A DNA stretch of 62,500 nt from Monoplex corrugatus (taxonomy: Eukaryota; Mollusca; Gastropoda; Littorinimorpha; Ranellidae), in NCBI GenBank assembly GCA_030674185.1, contig CM060306.1, positions 43,786,983-43,849,482 of the forward strand, in the 5' to 3' direction. A program made the translations under genes and the position numbers. Positions 31,084-43,000 of the stretch are shown in pieces; the first letter of the stretch is position 1, and the number at the start of each line of letters is the position of its first letter. The notes below the pieces were generated by a model that was given only the letters and a program-made list of their open reading frames with translations, was not told the origin of the DNA and did not search any database.

Positions 31084-32641
31084 ATATTGAAAGCGCCCTG
31101 CTGGAGTGGTTTTCAAGTTCAAGGGCAGACAACGTCCCCATCAGTGGTCCGCTTCTAAAGCTTCAAGCCAACAAAATTGCACGGAGCCTGGGCATGATTG
31201 GAAATGCAGTGAAGGATGGCTGTCTAGATTTAAACGGCGACATTCAATTGTCTTCAAGTATATGAGTGGCGAGCGGAGCGCTGTCGATGAGGCCAGTACT
31301 GACCAGTGGATCAAAGATGTTCTGAAGCCAACTCTGGCTCGCTACAGCAAGAAAGACGTGTTTAACTGTGATGAGAGTGGTTTGTTTTGGCGCTTATTGC
31401 CAGACAGAACTTTGGCCTTCAAGTCGGATAAGTGTTCAGGCGGCAAGAAAAGCAAGGAACGTGTAACATTTCTGTTGTGTACCAACATGGATGGTTCGCA
31501 AAAAATGCCCGTCTTCGCCATCGGACGTTTTGCACAACCCAGGTCTTTCAGAGGTGTGAAGACCATACCGGTAGAGTATAGTGCAAACGCGTCATCATGG
31601 ATGACCTCTGAACTTTTCAAGACCTGGCTGACGCAGTTTGATCGAAGAATGAAGGCTGAAAAGCGTAGTGTGTTGCTGATACTGGATAACTGTACGGCCC
31701 ATGAAAAGTTTCAGCCACAGCTGAAGGCCACTGAGCTTCTCTTCTTGCCCCCAAACTCCACCTCGAAGACGCAACCCCTTGACCAAGGGGTTGTGCAGAA
31801 TGTTAAGGTACACTACCGGAATGCACACCTCATGCAACTGGTTGCACATCTTGATGCTGGCCTCCCAAGGAAGGACTTTTCCATCAACATTCTGCAGGCC
31901 TTGACAATGTTGAGAGACGCTTGGGATCAAGTCTTGCCAGAGACGATTTCCAACTGTTTCAGAAAGGCTGGTTTCACGTGCACCGAGTGCAGCAGCATTG
32001 AATCCGCAGATCGTCCACATGACAACATTCCACTGCAGCCAGAACCACTTTTGTCCAGACTGTTTGAGGAGTACAACATCAGTCCGCAGGCCTACTTCAC
32101 TGTAGATGATGATGTGGTAACAGCAAAACCATATTCTCCAAGAAAAGAAGCAACTTCTACAGCAACCCCGGCTGATTCCACAAAGTCATATTCTGATGAC
32201 GACAGTGGAGAACCCCAAAAACCTGTCTCGAAGAAAGAACTGTTGGACAGTATAAATTGCTTGAATGCATTCTGCATGCAGAATGATGTAGGTGATGAGA
32301 TTATGAAACAATTACGTATGATGACCTTCAGTCTGCAGAAACACGTGGCCCGCTTGGGAACACAAAAAACAATCCCTCAGTTTTTCAAAGAACCGCCAGG
32401 GACAAGTAAGGGAAGGTTTGAAGAGCACGATCAAGAGAATTGGCAGTGGGAGGAGGGTGGTGATGGAGTGAGTGTACAGTCAGAGCAGGGTAATGGAGTG
32501 AGAGTACAGTCAGAGCACGATTATGGAGGGAGTGTACAGTCAGAGCAGGGTGATGGACTGAGTGTACAGTCACACCACGATGATGGAGGGAGTGTACAGT
32601 CACAGCACGATGATGGAGGGAGTGTACAGTCAGCACGATGA
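31084..32641 (+). pseudogene. Tigger-like transposase, N-terminal frameshift, repeat-encoded tail
   Basis: DDE transposase of the Tigger/CENP-B-related group. 31084-31180 encodes part of the CENP-B-type DNA-binding domain (ALLEWFSSSRADNVPISG) in one frame; a one-base shift near 31190 passes to the 511-codon frame (HDWKCSEGWLSRFKRRH). Catalytic motifs: NCDESGLFW near 31364, LILDNCTAHE near 31677, STSKTQPLDQG near 31758, the last two Asp about 31 residues apart. After about residue 450 the protein runs into the 30-bp minisatellite, giving SVQSQHDDGG repeats before the stop. No N-terminal first HTH was found; an acceptor-like CCAG just before 31084 could mark an intron. Confidence 0.85.
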
Positions 32642-33070
32642 TAGAGGGAGTGGACAGTCACAGCACGATGATGGAGGGAGTGGACAGTCACAGCACGATG
32701 ATAGAGGGAGTGGACAGTCACAGCACGATGATAGAGGGAGTGGACAGTCACAGCACGATGGAGGGAGTGGACAGTCACAGCACGATGATGGAGGGAGTAG
32801 ACAGTCACAGCATGATGATAGAGGGAGTGTACAGTCACAGCACGATGATGGAGGGAGTGTACAGTCACAGCACGATGATGGAGTGTACAGTCACAGCACG
32901 ATGATAGAGGGAGTGTACAGTCACAGCACGATGATGGAGGGAGTGTACAGTCACAGCACGATGATGGAGTGTACAGTCACAGCACGATGATAGAGGGAGT
33001 GTACAGTCACAGCACGATGATGGAGGGAGTGGACAGTCACAGCACGATGATGGAGGGAGTGGACAGTCAC
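32455..33070. repeat. 30-bp minisatellite, about 20 units, within Tigger coding end
   Basis: Unit GATGATGGAGGGAGTGTACA plus GTCACAGCAC. Because 30 is divisible by three, it stays open in several frames; the first six or so units are in frame with the transposase and later ones are beyond its stop because of a 2-base indel near 32632. Confidence 0.96.
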
Positions 33071-33300
33071 ATGTGAGTTCCTGTCTAGGTTTGTAATTAA
33101 AAGAAAAATGTTTCATATCATTTCTCAGTTTTGTGAGTTCCTGTCTAGGTTTGTAATTAAAAGAAAAATGTTTCATATCATTTCTCAGTTTTGTGAGTTC
33201 CTGTCTAGGTTTGTAATTAAAAGAAAAATGTTTCATATCATTTCTCAGTTTTGTGAGTTCCTGTCTAGGCTTGTAATTAAAAGAAAAATGTTTCATATCG
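33071..33300. repeat. 60-bp tandem repeat, 4 nearly identical units
   Basis: Unit GTGAGTTCCTGTCTAGGTTT, GTAATTAAAAGAAAAATG, TTTCATATCATTTCTCAGTT. Only one or two differences are visible among units, implying recent amplification or an assembly artefact. Confidence 0.97.
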
Positions 33301-34030
33301 TGCATGCATGGTTACTCCTGCGCGAGCGCGTGCGAATGGATCTGTCTACTTCTGTCCTTCAATCACGCATATAAAAAACAGTCGATTATTTAAAATGACG
33401 GTAGGAGGAGGTCGAGAGGATGAGAAGAGACTACGACGTTGTTTTTTTTTTTTTTTTGGGGGGGGGGGGGGGTTGTTTTTTTTCTTTTCTTCTATTTTTG
33501 GCTTTTCGTCCGTATTATACTGACTACAGCTGCCCTCGGCGTGGACTGAGCTTCACTTTCAAATGGTCTTGTCGACTGAGTAGGTCGCTCAGACTAAATT
33601 TTAAAGGTAAACACTAAATGCAATGAACCGACAAACTCAGAAGTGATACTGAGTGCACTATTATGACTATACTTGGAAAGCGATAAATGTTATATCAGGT
33701 GACATTATAATAATAATAATATAAGCCAAATAGTAATTATAAGGACCCATGAAGTTCTCGTCATTTTCATTTCTTCGGACAGGTCAAGATCTAGCAGAAT
33801 ATGAATAAAAACATTGAATAAACGTCCTCCGAAGACAGAGTACGGCTGCCTACGAGGCGGGGTAATCAAAAATGATCGTGCACGCAATCTTTCCACTGTG
33901 GATGACCGAATCACCTTTCTCTGTACCAAGTGACCCTGTGAGTGTTTAGCGTAGGTATGCACAATAACAGCAACTGAATAAACGTGTTCCTTCTGCATTT
34001 TTCTACCCAAAAAAGATACGACAGCTGACA
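33300..34030. other. Tigger interior, no gene seen
   Basis: PolyT/polyG at 33440-33485, otherwise unique sequence. No coding recognised. Confidence 0.5.
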
Positions 34031-34031
34031 G

Positions 34032-34153
<122 letters not shown>

Positions 34154-34439
34154 ATAAGGCTAATAACGTCGGACACTCTAATTAAAGAGATTGTCGATGA
34201 AGCCAGACAGAGCCTGACACACCATTAAGAGATACAAGCAATCTATCTCAGAATCAGCACTCACAATACTGTACATTTAGAAAGAGACTCCGGATATAAC
34301 GTCACCAGCGCGTAAAAGTGACGTTATAACCGATAGCCGGATATAGCGTCACCGCGTATAACGTCGCTCAAAAACATTCCCCGATGGGTGACGTTATATC
34401 CGGAGTCGACTGTATATATATTTAGACTATATACATATA

Positions 34440-36052
34440 CTACACGTCATTATTGAAGGGCCAGGAACGTTTTTGAGTCAATTTTTGAAAGGAGAAATAA
34501 CCTATTTTCTCTTACTCTTTTCTCCAATTCGTTGCCGTAACTGAATGGATAAGAGCTCAGACAACATTGCAGTTTCCTTTTGGCACGTGTTTGGGGATTT
34601 GCCGATTTGCAATGGGCGGCCCAAGGAAGACAATTTCCACACGAAATTGTCGAATCTTCAGCAGGGTCTCTCTGACGACGCAGGCAAGGTAGCGACAAAA
34701 TTCGCTTTGCACGTGCAAGGCAAGCCCTTTTTGAACACTACTCCAGCCAAAGTTGCCCGCAGACGAGGATAAAAAGGACCCGTTCTTGGTTCGTTTTAAC
34801 CATGCTTGCAAGACGACGGATGACGGATGAGCAGCGGGGGAGAGCCCTCGCTCTGCTTGATGAAGGCCTAGCGCAGCGGGAAGTTGCTAGACGACTTGAA
34901 GTGTCGCATTCCACAATCCAGAGACTGCTGGAGCGCTTCAATTAGACTGGAGCAGTCCAGGAAAGGCGTCACACGGGTCGACCCAGAGTAACGACAAGAC
35001 AGCAAGACCGCTACCTTGCCCTCTCCGTCCTGAGGGAAATGGCATCCACTGCGGTGACCTTGAGGGGTCAGCTGAGGGACGCAACAGGTGCTAACATCAG
35101 CTGCAGCACGGTGAGAAGACGGCTACATGAGGCAAACTTGAGGTCACGGAGACCGGCCGTCCGACCCGTGCTGTCACCGGTCAACAGAGTGTGCCGCATG
35201 ACCTGGGCCAGGGAGCACGTGACCTGGACAAGGCAACAGTGGGCCCGGGTCTTGTTTTCGGATGAGTCCAGGTTCACCCTGACCTTTAACGATGGCCGGG
35301 CTCGGGTGTGGCGACGTCAAGGGGAGAGGTTCGCTGACGCCACTGTCCAAGAGCATAACCGGTACGGCGGCGGGTCGGTGATGGTGTGGGGTGGCATGAG
35401 CCGTGGTACCCGGACCCCCCTGCTCCCCATTGACGGCATCCTGAACGGGGTCCGGTACCGGGACGAGGTTCTGGCGGCCGTGGCACTGCCTGCGCTTGTG
35501 GACCATGGTCAAGGCGCCATCTTCCAGGACGACAATGCACCTGCGCATCGAGCACGCCTTGTGACCGACTTCCTGGAGCAGCATGAAGTCGTCCGTATGG
35601 CCTGGCCAGCGTGCTCACCTGACCTGAACCCAATTGAACACCTCTGGGATGTGCTCGGGAGGCGCATCAGGGACAACCGCCCCCCACCGGGCACCCTGGC
35701 CAGGCTGGTCGACATCCTGCAGATCGAGTGGGCGGCCATCCCTCAGGACACACTCCGTACCCTTGTGGGGTCGATGCATCGGCGCTGTGAAGCATGCATC
35801 CAGGCTCGGGGCGGACACACGCGATATTGAAAACAGATTGGCCAAATCTGACACTTTCTGTTTTTTGAAAAGGGGGGGATGTTCCTTTAAATGCATGTGC
35901 TGTTCACTAATGGGTCATTGTGCTAATTTCTTTTTCCAAAACAGGTGTGGAAATGATGAAATAAAACATAGAATCAATTCTAAACATTGTCAATTATTTC
36001 AACTTAAAATTAGAGAGGAAGGAAGAAGTGGCCCTTAAATTATGATTAGGAG
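34440..36052 (+). mobile_element. Tc1-like DNA transposon, copy 2
   Basis: 1613 bp, flanked by TA (34438-34439 and 36053-36054). It is almost identical to copy 1 along its whole length, including both ends and the AT-rich 3' flank of the transposase. It lies 28 bases outside the Tigger right end, in the loop of the TATAGTCTAAATATA inverted repeat. Confidence 0.95.
34802..35830 (+). pseudogene. Tc1-type transposase, one nonsense codon
   Basis: About 343-codon reading frame in a single frame, interrupted only by a TAG near 34943 where copy 1 has GAG (TTCAATTAGACTGG against TTCAATGAGACTGG). The downstream 263-codon ORF from 35039 contains the whole DDE domain: FSDESRF, QDDNAPAH, SPDLNPIEHLW (DD34E). 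Lesions differ from those in copy 1. Confidence 0.93.
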
Positions 36053-36059
36053 TATATAG

Positions 36060-36106
36060 TCTAAATATATATATACACACACATATATGTGCGTGTGTGT
36101 TATGCG

Positions 36107-36166
<60 letters not shown>

Positions 36167-36170
36167 TGTT
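36060..36170. repeat. (TA)n/(GT)n microsatellite
   Basis: TA then GT repeat directly after the Tc1 copy. Confidence 0.95.
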
Positions 36171-36327
36171 GTGTTTGCGTGCATGAGTGCGTTCGCGCCT
36201 GCGAAACAATACTTGTTTTGTCTTTTCTTTTCTTTTTTATGTATATATTTTTTTAATTCTTAAGTTTGATCAGGCTAAATGATTGTAAACCACAATGATC
36301 TGTTAGCATACCCAATTATCCACTGTC

Positions 36328-36487
36328 CACGGGCACGATAGCCTCGTGGTTAAGGACGTCAGACTCAAGACGGGAAGGTTTGACTTCGATCCTGCCTGGG
36401 TACCACCCAGTGGGTACAGAGTGGAGATGTTTGTGATCCTCCGAGTCAATGTATGTGCAGACCCTGTCTGTGCCTGAACCTCTTTTG

Positions 36488-36490
<3 letters not shown>
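36328..36490 (+). mobile_element. tRNA-derived SINE, family E fragment
   Basis: GCACGATAGCCTCGTGGTTA gives an A-box-like head and GACTTCGATCC (about 36381-36392) a B-box-like motif, spaced as in a tRNA. A short body of about 100 bases runs into the CA microsatellite at 36490. No full copy elsewhere in the window. Confidence 0.65.
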
Positions 36491-36523
<33 letters not shown>

Positions 36524-36735
36524 AACACACACACTCACACACATACACACACACACACACACACACAAACACACACAAACACACACATATACACACAAAC
36601 ACATACACACACACATATACACACACACAAACACATACACACAAACACATACACACACACAAACATACACACACATATACAGACACACACACACCCATAC
36701 ACACACAATACACAAAAACACACACACACACAGAA
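36490..36735. repeat. (CA)n microsatellite
   Basis: CA-rich tract with ATAC variants. Confidence 0.96.
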
Positions 36736-36744
36736 TACCAAATA

Positions 36745-36900
36745 CGCATGTTAAAGATCTTGTAAGCCATGTCACTCTTCGATGGCTCGATTTAGGAAAC
36801 ACGAAAATACCAAGCATGCCCACTTAAAAAAATTGTGTAAGCCATATCAGTCTTTGATGGCTCGATTAAGGGCACTGGAGAATACCAAGCACGTACACCC
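36745..36900. repeat. ~75-bp tandem duplication
   Basis: TGTAAGCCAT, GATGGCTCGAT and AATACCAAGCA occur twice, at about 36760 and 36835. It lies just downstream of the GPCR-2 stop codon and so probably in its 3' UTR. Confidence 0.85.
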
Positions 36901-36944
36901 ACTGAAGATGGACTGTGCAGCAACTTAACGCCCGGCACACTGCA

Positions 36945-37138
36945 TCACTGCAGCGCGTGCCAGGCGATGTCCATGGTGTCATCAGAGTTGACGCTGTGAA
37001 GACGACGACAACGACGATGATGCTCATTGGCGCTGGAGGGGTGGTGGTGGGGAGAGGGGTGGTAAGGGTCACCGAAGAGAGCCACTGTTCTCGCAGCCTC
37101 CGTGATGTGGAAGCGTTGACTGGTCAGCCGGGTGGACA
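36945..37138 (-). CDS. GPCR-2 last exon, C-terminus
   Basis: 194 nt including the stop TGA. Acceptor ATCTAG, phase match to the previous exon. It encodes STRLTSQRFHITEAARTVAL, a His-rich run, then HSVNSDDTMDIAWHALQ and the stop. Ser/Thr residues could be kinase/arrestin targets. Confidence 0.8.
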
Positions 37139-37235
37139 CTAGATGACACAAACAAGACGGATTCAGTGCATTCTAGTCGAAAATGATCAATCTCAACTCA
37201 TTGTCAAACATTTGCCAGTACACACGTGTATGTGT

Positions 37236-37287
<52 letters not shown>

Positions 37288-39934
37288 ATGTGAGTGTGCA
37301 TGTATGTGAGTGTGCATATGTGTGTGTGTGCATATGTGGTGTGTGTGTTTGTATGCATGTGTGTGTGCTTGTGTTTTATCTCATTATCTATTCAAACTAA
37401 CCATAACAAACAAAAAACAAAAGTTTACCGAACAAACGATATAAACTGTAAAACAAGGAGAACTGACCTGTGGGCAGGTGGGGCAAGGTATGGGTCAAGG
37501 TGCTGGGACCGGCCACAGCGGCGTCATGAGTGCTGTGACCATCACCGCCATCACCACCACCATCACCGGTGCCACCACCCTCACCACCAGCACCACTGCC
37601 GCCTGGTTTCACTATGCCTCGACCTCCACCTGCAACTGAGAATCAAAGACATCATCTGGTTATATTTTTCAGCGATGGTGTAAACCTGGATAACACAGAA
37701 CACTTTGAAACCGACTGAGGATAAAATGGAAGCACCGATTTTTCTCTGGCTCTGTCATATTGTCTCATTCCTTGTCCTCTTCCATTGTTGTTGGTTCAAA
37801 CCACATATCTTCCTCTAACATTGCAAAAACAAAACAAAAAAATATGTTGGCTTCTTCATAGACTCATTCTTCATCATGAACAACAGGTTACGAAAGTCTG
37901 TCAGATCTGCTACTATGAGGTTAGCCCTTTGACTCCCGCACCCTGTCCACCAGCATCCTGCATTGCCAACCATGTTAGCAAAACAAAAATGTAACCCTTT
38001 GACTCCCTCACCCTGTCCACCAGCATCCAGCATTGTCAACCGTGCTAGCAAAGCAGAAACTTAACCCTTTGATTCCCTCATCCTGTCCACCAGCTCCCTG
38101 CATATACATGTATATAGTAGTTTGTAGTAGTAGAGCATTATTATCATCATTATCAGTAGTAGTAGATCATTATTATCATCATTATCACTATCATTAATTA
38201 TAATAATAATAATAATACTAATTACAATATTTATATAGCGCAAAATCTTGATAAAATCAAATCAAATCATTATTAATATTATCATCATCGCTGTTGCTGT
38301 TCATGCTGTTGTTGTTGTTGTTGTTGCTGTTAGACTGTCGTTTGAAATAGGCCTACTTTGGTCAGTGGAGAACCAAATACATTGCTGGTTTATTTTCTGT
38401 GATGGCACATAGGTCTATTCTGGTTAGTAGACATTACTGGTCTATTGTCAATCCTGACGTAATGTCGGTTGAAAATATTCTAATCAATATAATATCCACC
38501 CATCTTGACAAATCATGACATTTCGCGCTGACGTCGGTTGGAGACATCTCCTGAGTTTGTATCTCTCTCTCTCTCTCCCTCTTCCTTGCTGCTGCCTGTG
38601 TTAAGTGTGCATCACTCTCTCTTCCAAGTAGTAATAGTAGTCGTCGTCGTCGTCGTAGTAGTAGTAGTAGTTAGTAGTAGCAGCAGCAGCATTAGTAGTA
38701 CTAGTAGTGGTAGTAGCAGTCGTAGTTGTAACAGTGGTGGTTGTTGTTTTTATTGCTATTTTTTTTTGTCGTTGTCGTTGTTGGTGCTGTTCGTATTGTT
38801 CTTGTAGCTTAACTTCGTCTGTCTGTCTGTCTGAATATTTGTCTGTTACCTGGATGCACTTTGTTGCTGGGTTTCTTGTTCAACAGGCAGTTAAAGACGT
38901 CACGAAATCCACGGCGAAAGTTGTCGTTAAAGCCGCCGTAGAGAATGGGGTTCACAGCGCTGTTGAGGTAGGCCAGGTACACAGCCCCGTATTTCACTTT
39001 CTTCACATACTCAGATACCTGTGGGGTGATATAAGTGTACAGTACACTGGTACCTGGATTGTAATACCAGATGACGCTAGCAGTAGTACTTACAATATGG
39101 AAATACAGTCGTGTTCATTTTAGATGACGCTAGCGGTAGTACTTACAATATGGAAATATAATCGTGTTCATCTTTATTCTTCAGCAGTTATCCTCTCTCT
39201 TTCTCTCTCGCTCCCTCCCTCTCTCGCTCTGTCTCTCTCTGGATCTGGCATTTTGAGTTCAATCCTGGTCTGCGAGATAAAAAATGGCCTGTTGGCTGCT
39301 CATCTGAATGCCCTAATCGTTCTGGCGGTGTCAGCTTAGTGTTTGATACATCCTTTTCATCTCCCACCCCCTTAATCCCCGCCCCAGTCCATTTCAAGAC
39401 CTTGCCAGCATGTCAGGGTTTGCGCAGGCTCAAGGTCTGCCAGATAACTGCTGGCAGACTTGTGGCGAAGCGCAGATGGATCCCTCTTGAACAACAAACA
39501 TCCCAAACTCCGAACTCTGTTCACCCCGTGCAGCACAAAAGGCTCAGCACTGCATAACGAGTTGTGTGATTTATCGCCCTTTGGTACATCCGGAAATTGG
39601 ATGTTTGCATTTGCCGATTACGCTCCTAATAATTGATGATCGTTGGAAGACAAGAGTTTGATGTATCGCTTGTTTCCTGTCCCCCTGACACAACGACGGC
39701 ACGAACGACAACCAGTGATTGTGATCTACCCTTGCACCTGATTCTGTTGTGGTGTACATGGCAGAAAAAAAAAAAAAAAAAAAAAAAAAACCCAGATCTA
39801 AACATTGCAGAAAGTAGAGAGGGCTTTGTGGCATTGACATTTTACGATTTATTTATTTATTTTCATGACAAATCTTAAAGATGTAATTCTTAGTTGTGCT
39901 GGATGTTGTAAATATAAAGTCGAACATGTGTATT

Positions 39935-40004
<70 letters not shown>

Positions 40005-43000
40005 CACACGCGTGCGCGCACACATACACACAGAAACAGAAACAATGACAGGAAGAGAGACAAAGAGAGATAGAGGACAAAGACAGATTGACAGACAGAC
40101 AGACAGATAGACTGAGACAGAGATAACAGTTCAGTCTCGAATGAGATGAACCTGTGTGTACTAATGACTGTGACTGGAAGATTCGTTAGCATTGGCTGTG
40201 TGGAAAAGGGGTCTAAATTGAAATAATCAGTCATTTCATTTCATTTCAAGGAAAGGAGGACAGAGAGGTCTAAGTGTGTGTCTGTTTCATCCCTAAATGC
40301 TTGTATGGCTGCGATATATTTGTGTGTCAGCGGCACCCGTACCTACCTGGCCGTGGGGCCTGAACACGTCATACAGAAGCATACACTGCTGTGGTGTCCA
40401 GCACACGACGAAACAAACCAGCACTGCTATCAGCATTTTGATGACCTTTTGTCATGCACAAACAAGAAAGATTCATTAAAGAAATCACACAGCAAAAAAA
40501 CAACAACAAAAAACAACAAACAAAAACAAAAACAAAACAAAACAAAACAACACACACAAACAAACAAACAAAACTGAAGCTGTGAACACAAATATGACTT
40601 TAATACAATACAAGCCAAGACCCTTCAATGAACGTGGTAATACAAGTAAAACAAAAATTTGGGTAGGCTACATTTTATAAGATACTGAAGTAGTAACAAA
40701 CATAACAAGTCTGAATCAAACATTCATCACGGCTGCGTAACACTTTCGATTAGGACTGAGAAATACAATAGTCACCAAGACAACAACAACAACAAAAATG
40801 TTCAACATCAAGCGTATACAACGTTTCATGTATTTTTAATGATAGTTTATAACATGAAATATACAACGATAAAACAAATGTCATTCACTGTAAAGGGTAC
40901 AGTATAATGCACGCATTTTCCGAGAACATGAAATATATCTCTAATCAAGCGTCCAACATTTCATGTATTTTTAATGATAGTTTATATGAAATATACAAAG
41001 ACTAAAACAAATGTCATTCACGGTAAAGGGCACAGTATAATGCACGTATTTTCCGAGAACATGAAATATATCTCTTAATGCAGTGGTGAGTTTGGAGTCT
41101 GAAGTTTGTTTGTTTGGTTGTTTGTTTGTTGTGATTGTTTTTGCTTTTGTTTTTCTTTAATTTGGACCACCCCATGTGTGCCCCATCCTAAATTACCACA
41201 ATCATCTGACAGACACCTTCAATTCTTATGGAAGGGGGGGGGGGGCAGGGCATGAAGCACTATGCTCACACCAAACAGGCCAGTTTTTAGGGGAGGGGGG
41301 GGACCCATTAAGCACTATGTTCACACCAAACAGGCCAGTTTTTAGGGGGGGGGGGGACCCATTAAGCACTATGCTCACACCAAACAGGCCGATTTTTATT
41401 GGGGGGGACCCATTAAGCACTATGCTCACACCAAACAGGCCAGTTTTTAGGGGGGGGGGGACCCATTAAGCACTAGCTCACACCAAACAGGCCAGTTTTT
41501 ATGGGGAGGGGAGACCCATTAAGCACTATGTTCACACCAAACAGGCCAGTTTTTAGGGGGGGGGACCCATTAAGCACTATGCTCACACCAAACAGGCCAG
41601 TTTTTATGGGGAGGGGAGACCCATTAAGCACTATGTTCACACCAAACAGGCCAGATTTTATGGAGAGGGGGGACCCATTAATCACTATGTTCACACCAAA
41701 CAGGCCGGTTTTTAGGGGGGGGGGGGGAGACCCATTAAGCACTATGCTCACACCAAACAGGCCGGTTTTTATTGGGGGGGGGGGCATTAAGCACTATGCT
41801 CACACCAAACAGGCCGGTTTTTAGGGGGGGGGGGGAGGGGAGACCCATTAAGCACTATGCTCACACCAAACAGGCCGGTTTTTATTGGGGGGGGGGGGGG
41901 GGCATTAAGCACTATGCTCACACCAAACAGGCCGGTTTTAGGTGGTGGGGGGGGGGGGACCCATTAAGCACTATGCTCACACCAAACAGGCCGGTTTTTA
42001 TTGGGGTGGGGGGGGGGGGACCCATTAAGCACTATGCTCACACCGAACAGGCCGGTTTTTATTGGGGGGGGGGGATTAAGCGTTATGCTCACACCAAACA
42101 GGCCGGTTTTTATTGGGGGGGGGGGGCATTAAGCGCTATGCTCACACCAAACAGGTTGGATTTTATTGGGGGGGGGGGGGGCGGCATTAAGCACTATGCT
42201 CACACCAAACAGGCCGGTTTTTATTGGGGGGGGGGCCATTAAGCACTATGCTCACACCAAACAGGCCGGTTTTTAGGGGGGGGGGGGGGACCCATTAAGC
42301 ACTATGCTCACACCAGGCTGGTTTTTATTGGGGGGGGGGGGACCCATTAAGCACTATGCTCACACCAAACAGGCCGGTTTTTAGGGGGGGACCCATTAAG
42401 CACTATGCGCACACCAAACAGGCTGGTTTTTATTGGGGGGGGGGGGGGGACCCATTAAGCACTATGCTCACGCCAAACAGGCGGTTTTTATGGGGGGGGG
42501 GGGGACCCATTAAGCACTATGCTCACACCAAATAGGCTGGTTTTTAGGGGGGAGGGACCATTAAGCACTATGCTCACACCAAACAGGCCAGTTTTTATTG
42601 GGGGGGGGGGGGAGCCCATTAAGCACTATGCTCACACCAAACAGGCTGGTTTTTAGGGGGGGTGGACCATTAAGCACTATGCTCACGCCAAACAGGCCGG
42701 TTTTTAGGGGGGGGGGGGGGCATTAAGCACTATGCTCACCCAAACAGGCTGGTTTTTAGGGGGGGGGGGGGGGGGAACCATTAAGCATATGCTCACGCCA
42801 AACAGGCCGGTTTTTAGGGGGGGGGGGACCATTAAGCACTATGCTCATGCCAAACAGGCGGTTTTTATGGGGGGGGGGGGGGGACATTAAGCGCTATGCT
42901 CACACCAAACAGGTCGGTTTTTATTGGGGGGGGGGGGGGGGATTAAGCACTATGCTCACACCAAACGGGCCGGTTTTTATTGGGGGGGGGGGGGGGCATT

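Noticed and set aside
32562..32990. Overlapping Ser/His repeat ORFs in the 30-bp array
   Set aside because: A unit length divisible by three keeps several frames open; only the frame continuous with the transposase is meaningful.
41501..42242. ORFs in the polyG minisatellite
   Set aside because: Repeat-derived and interrupted by changing G-run length.
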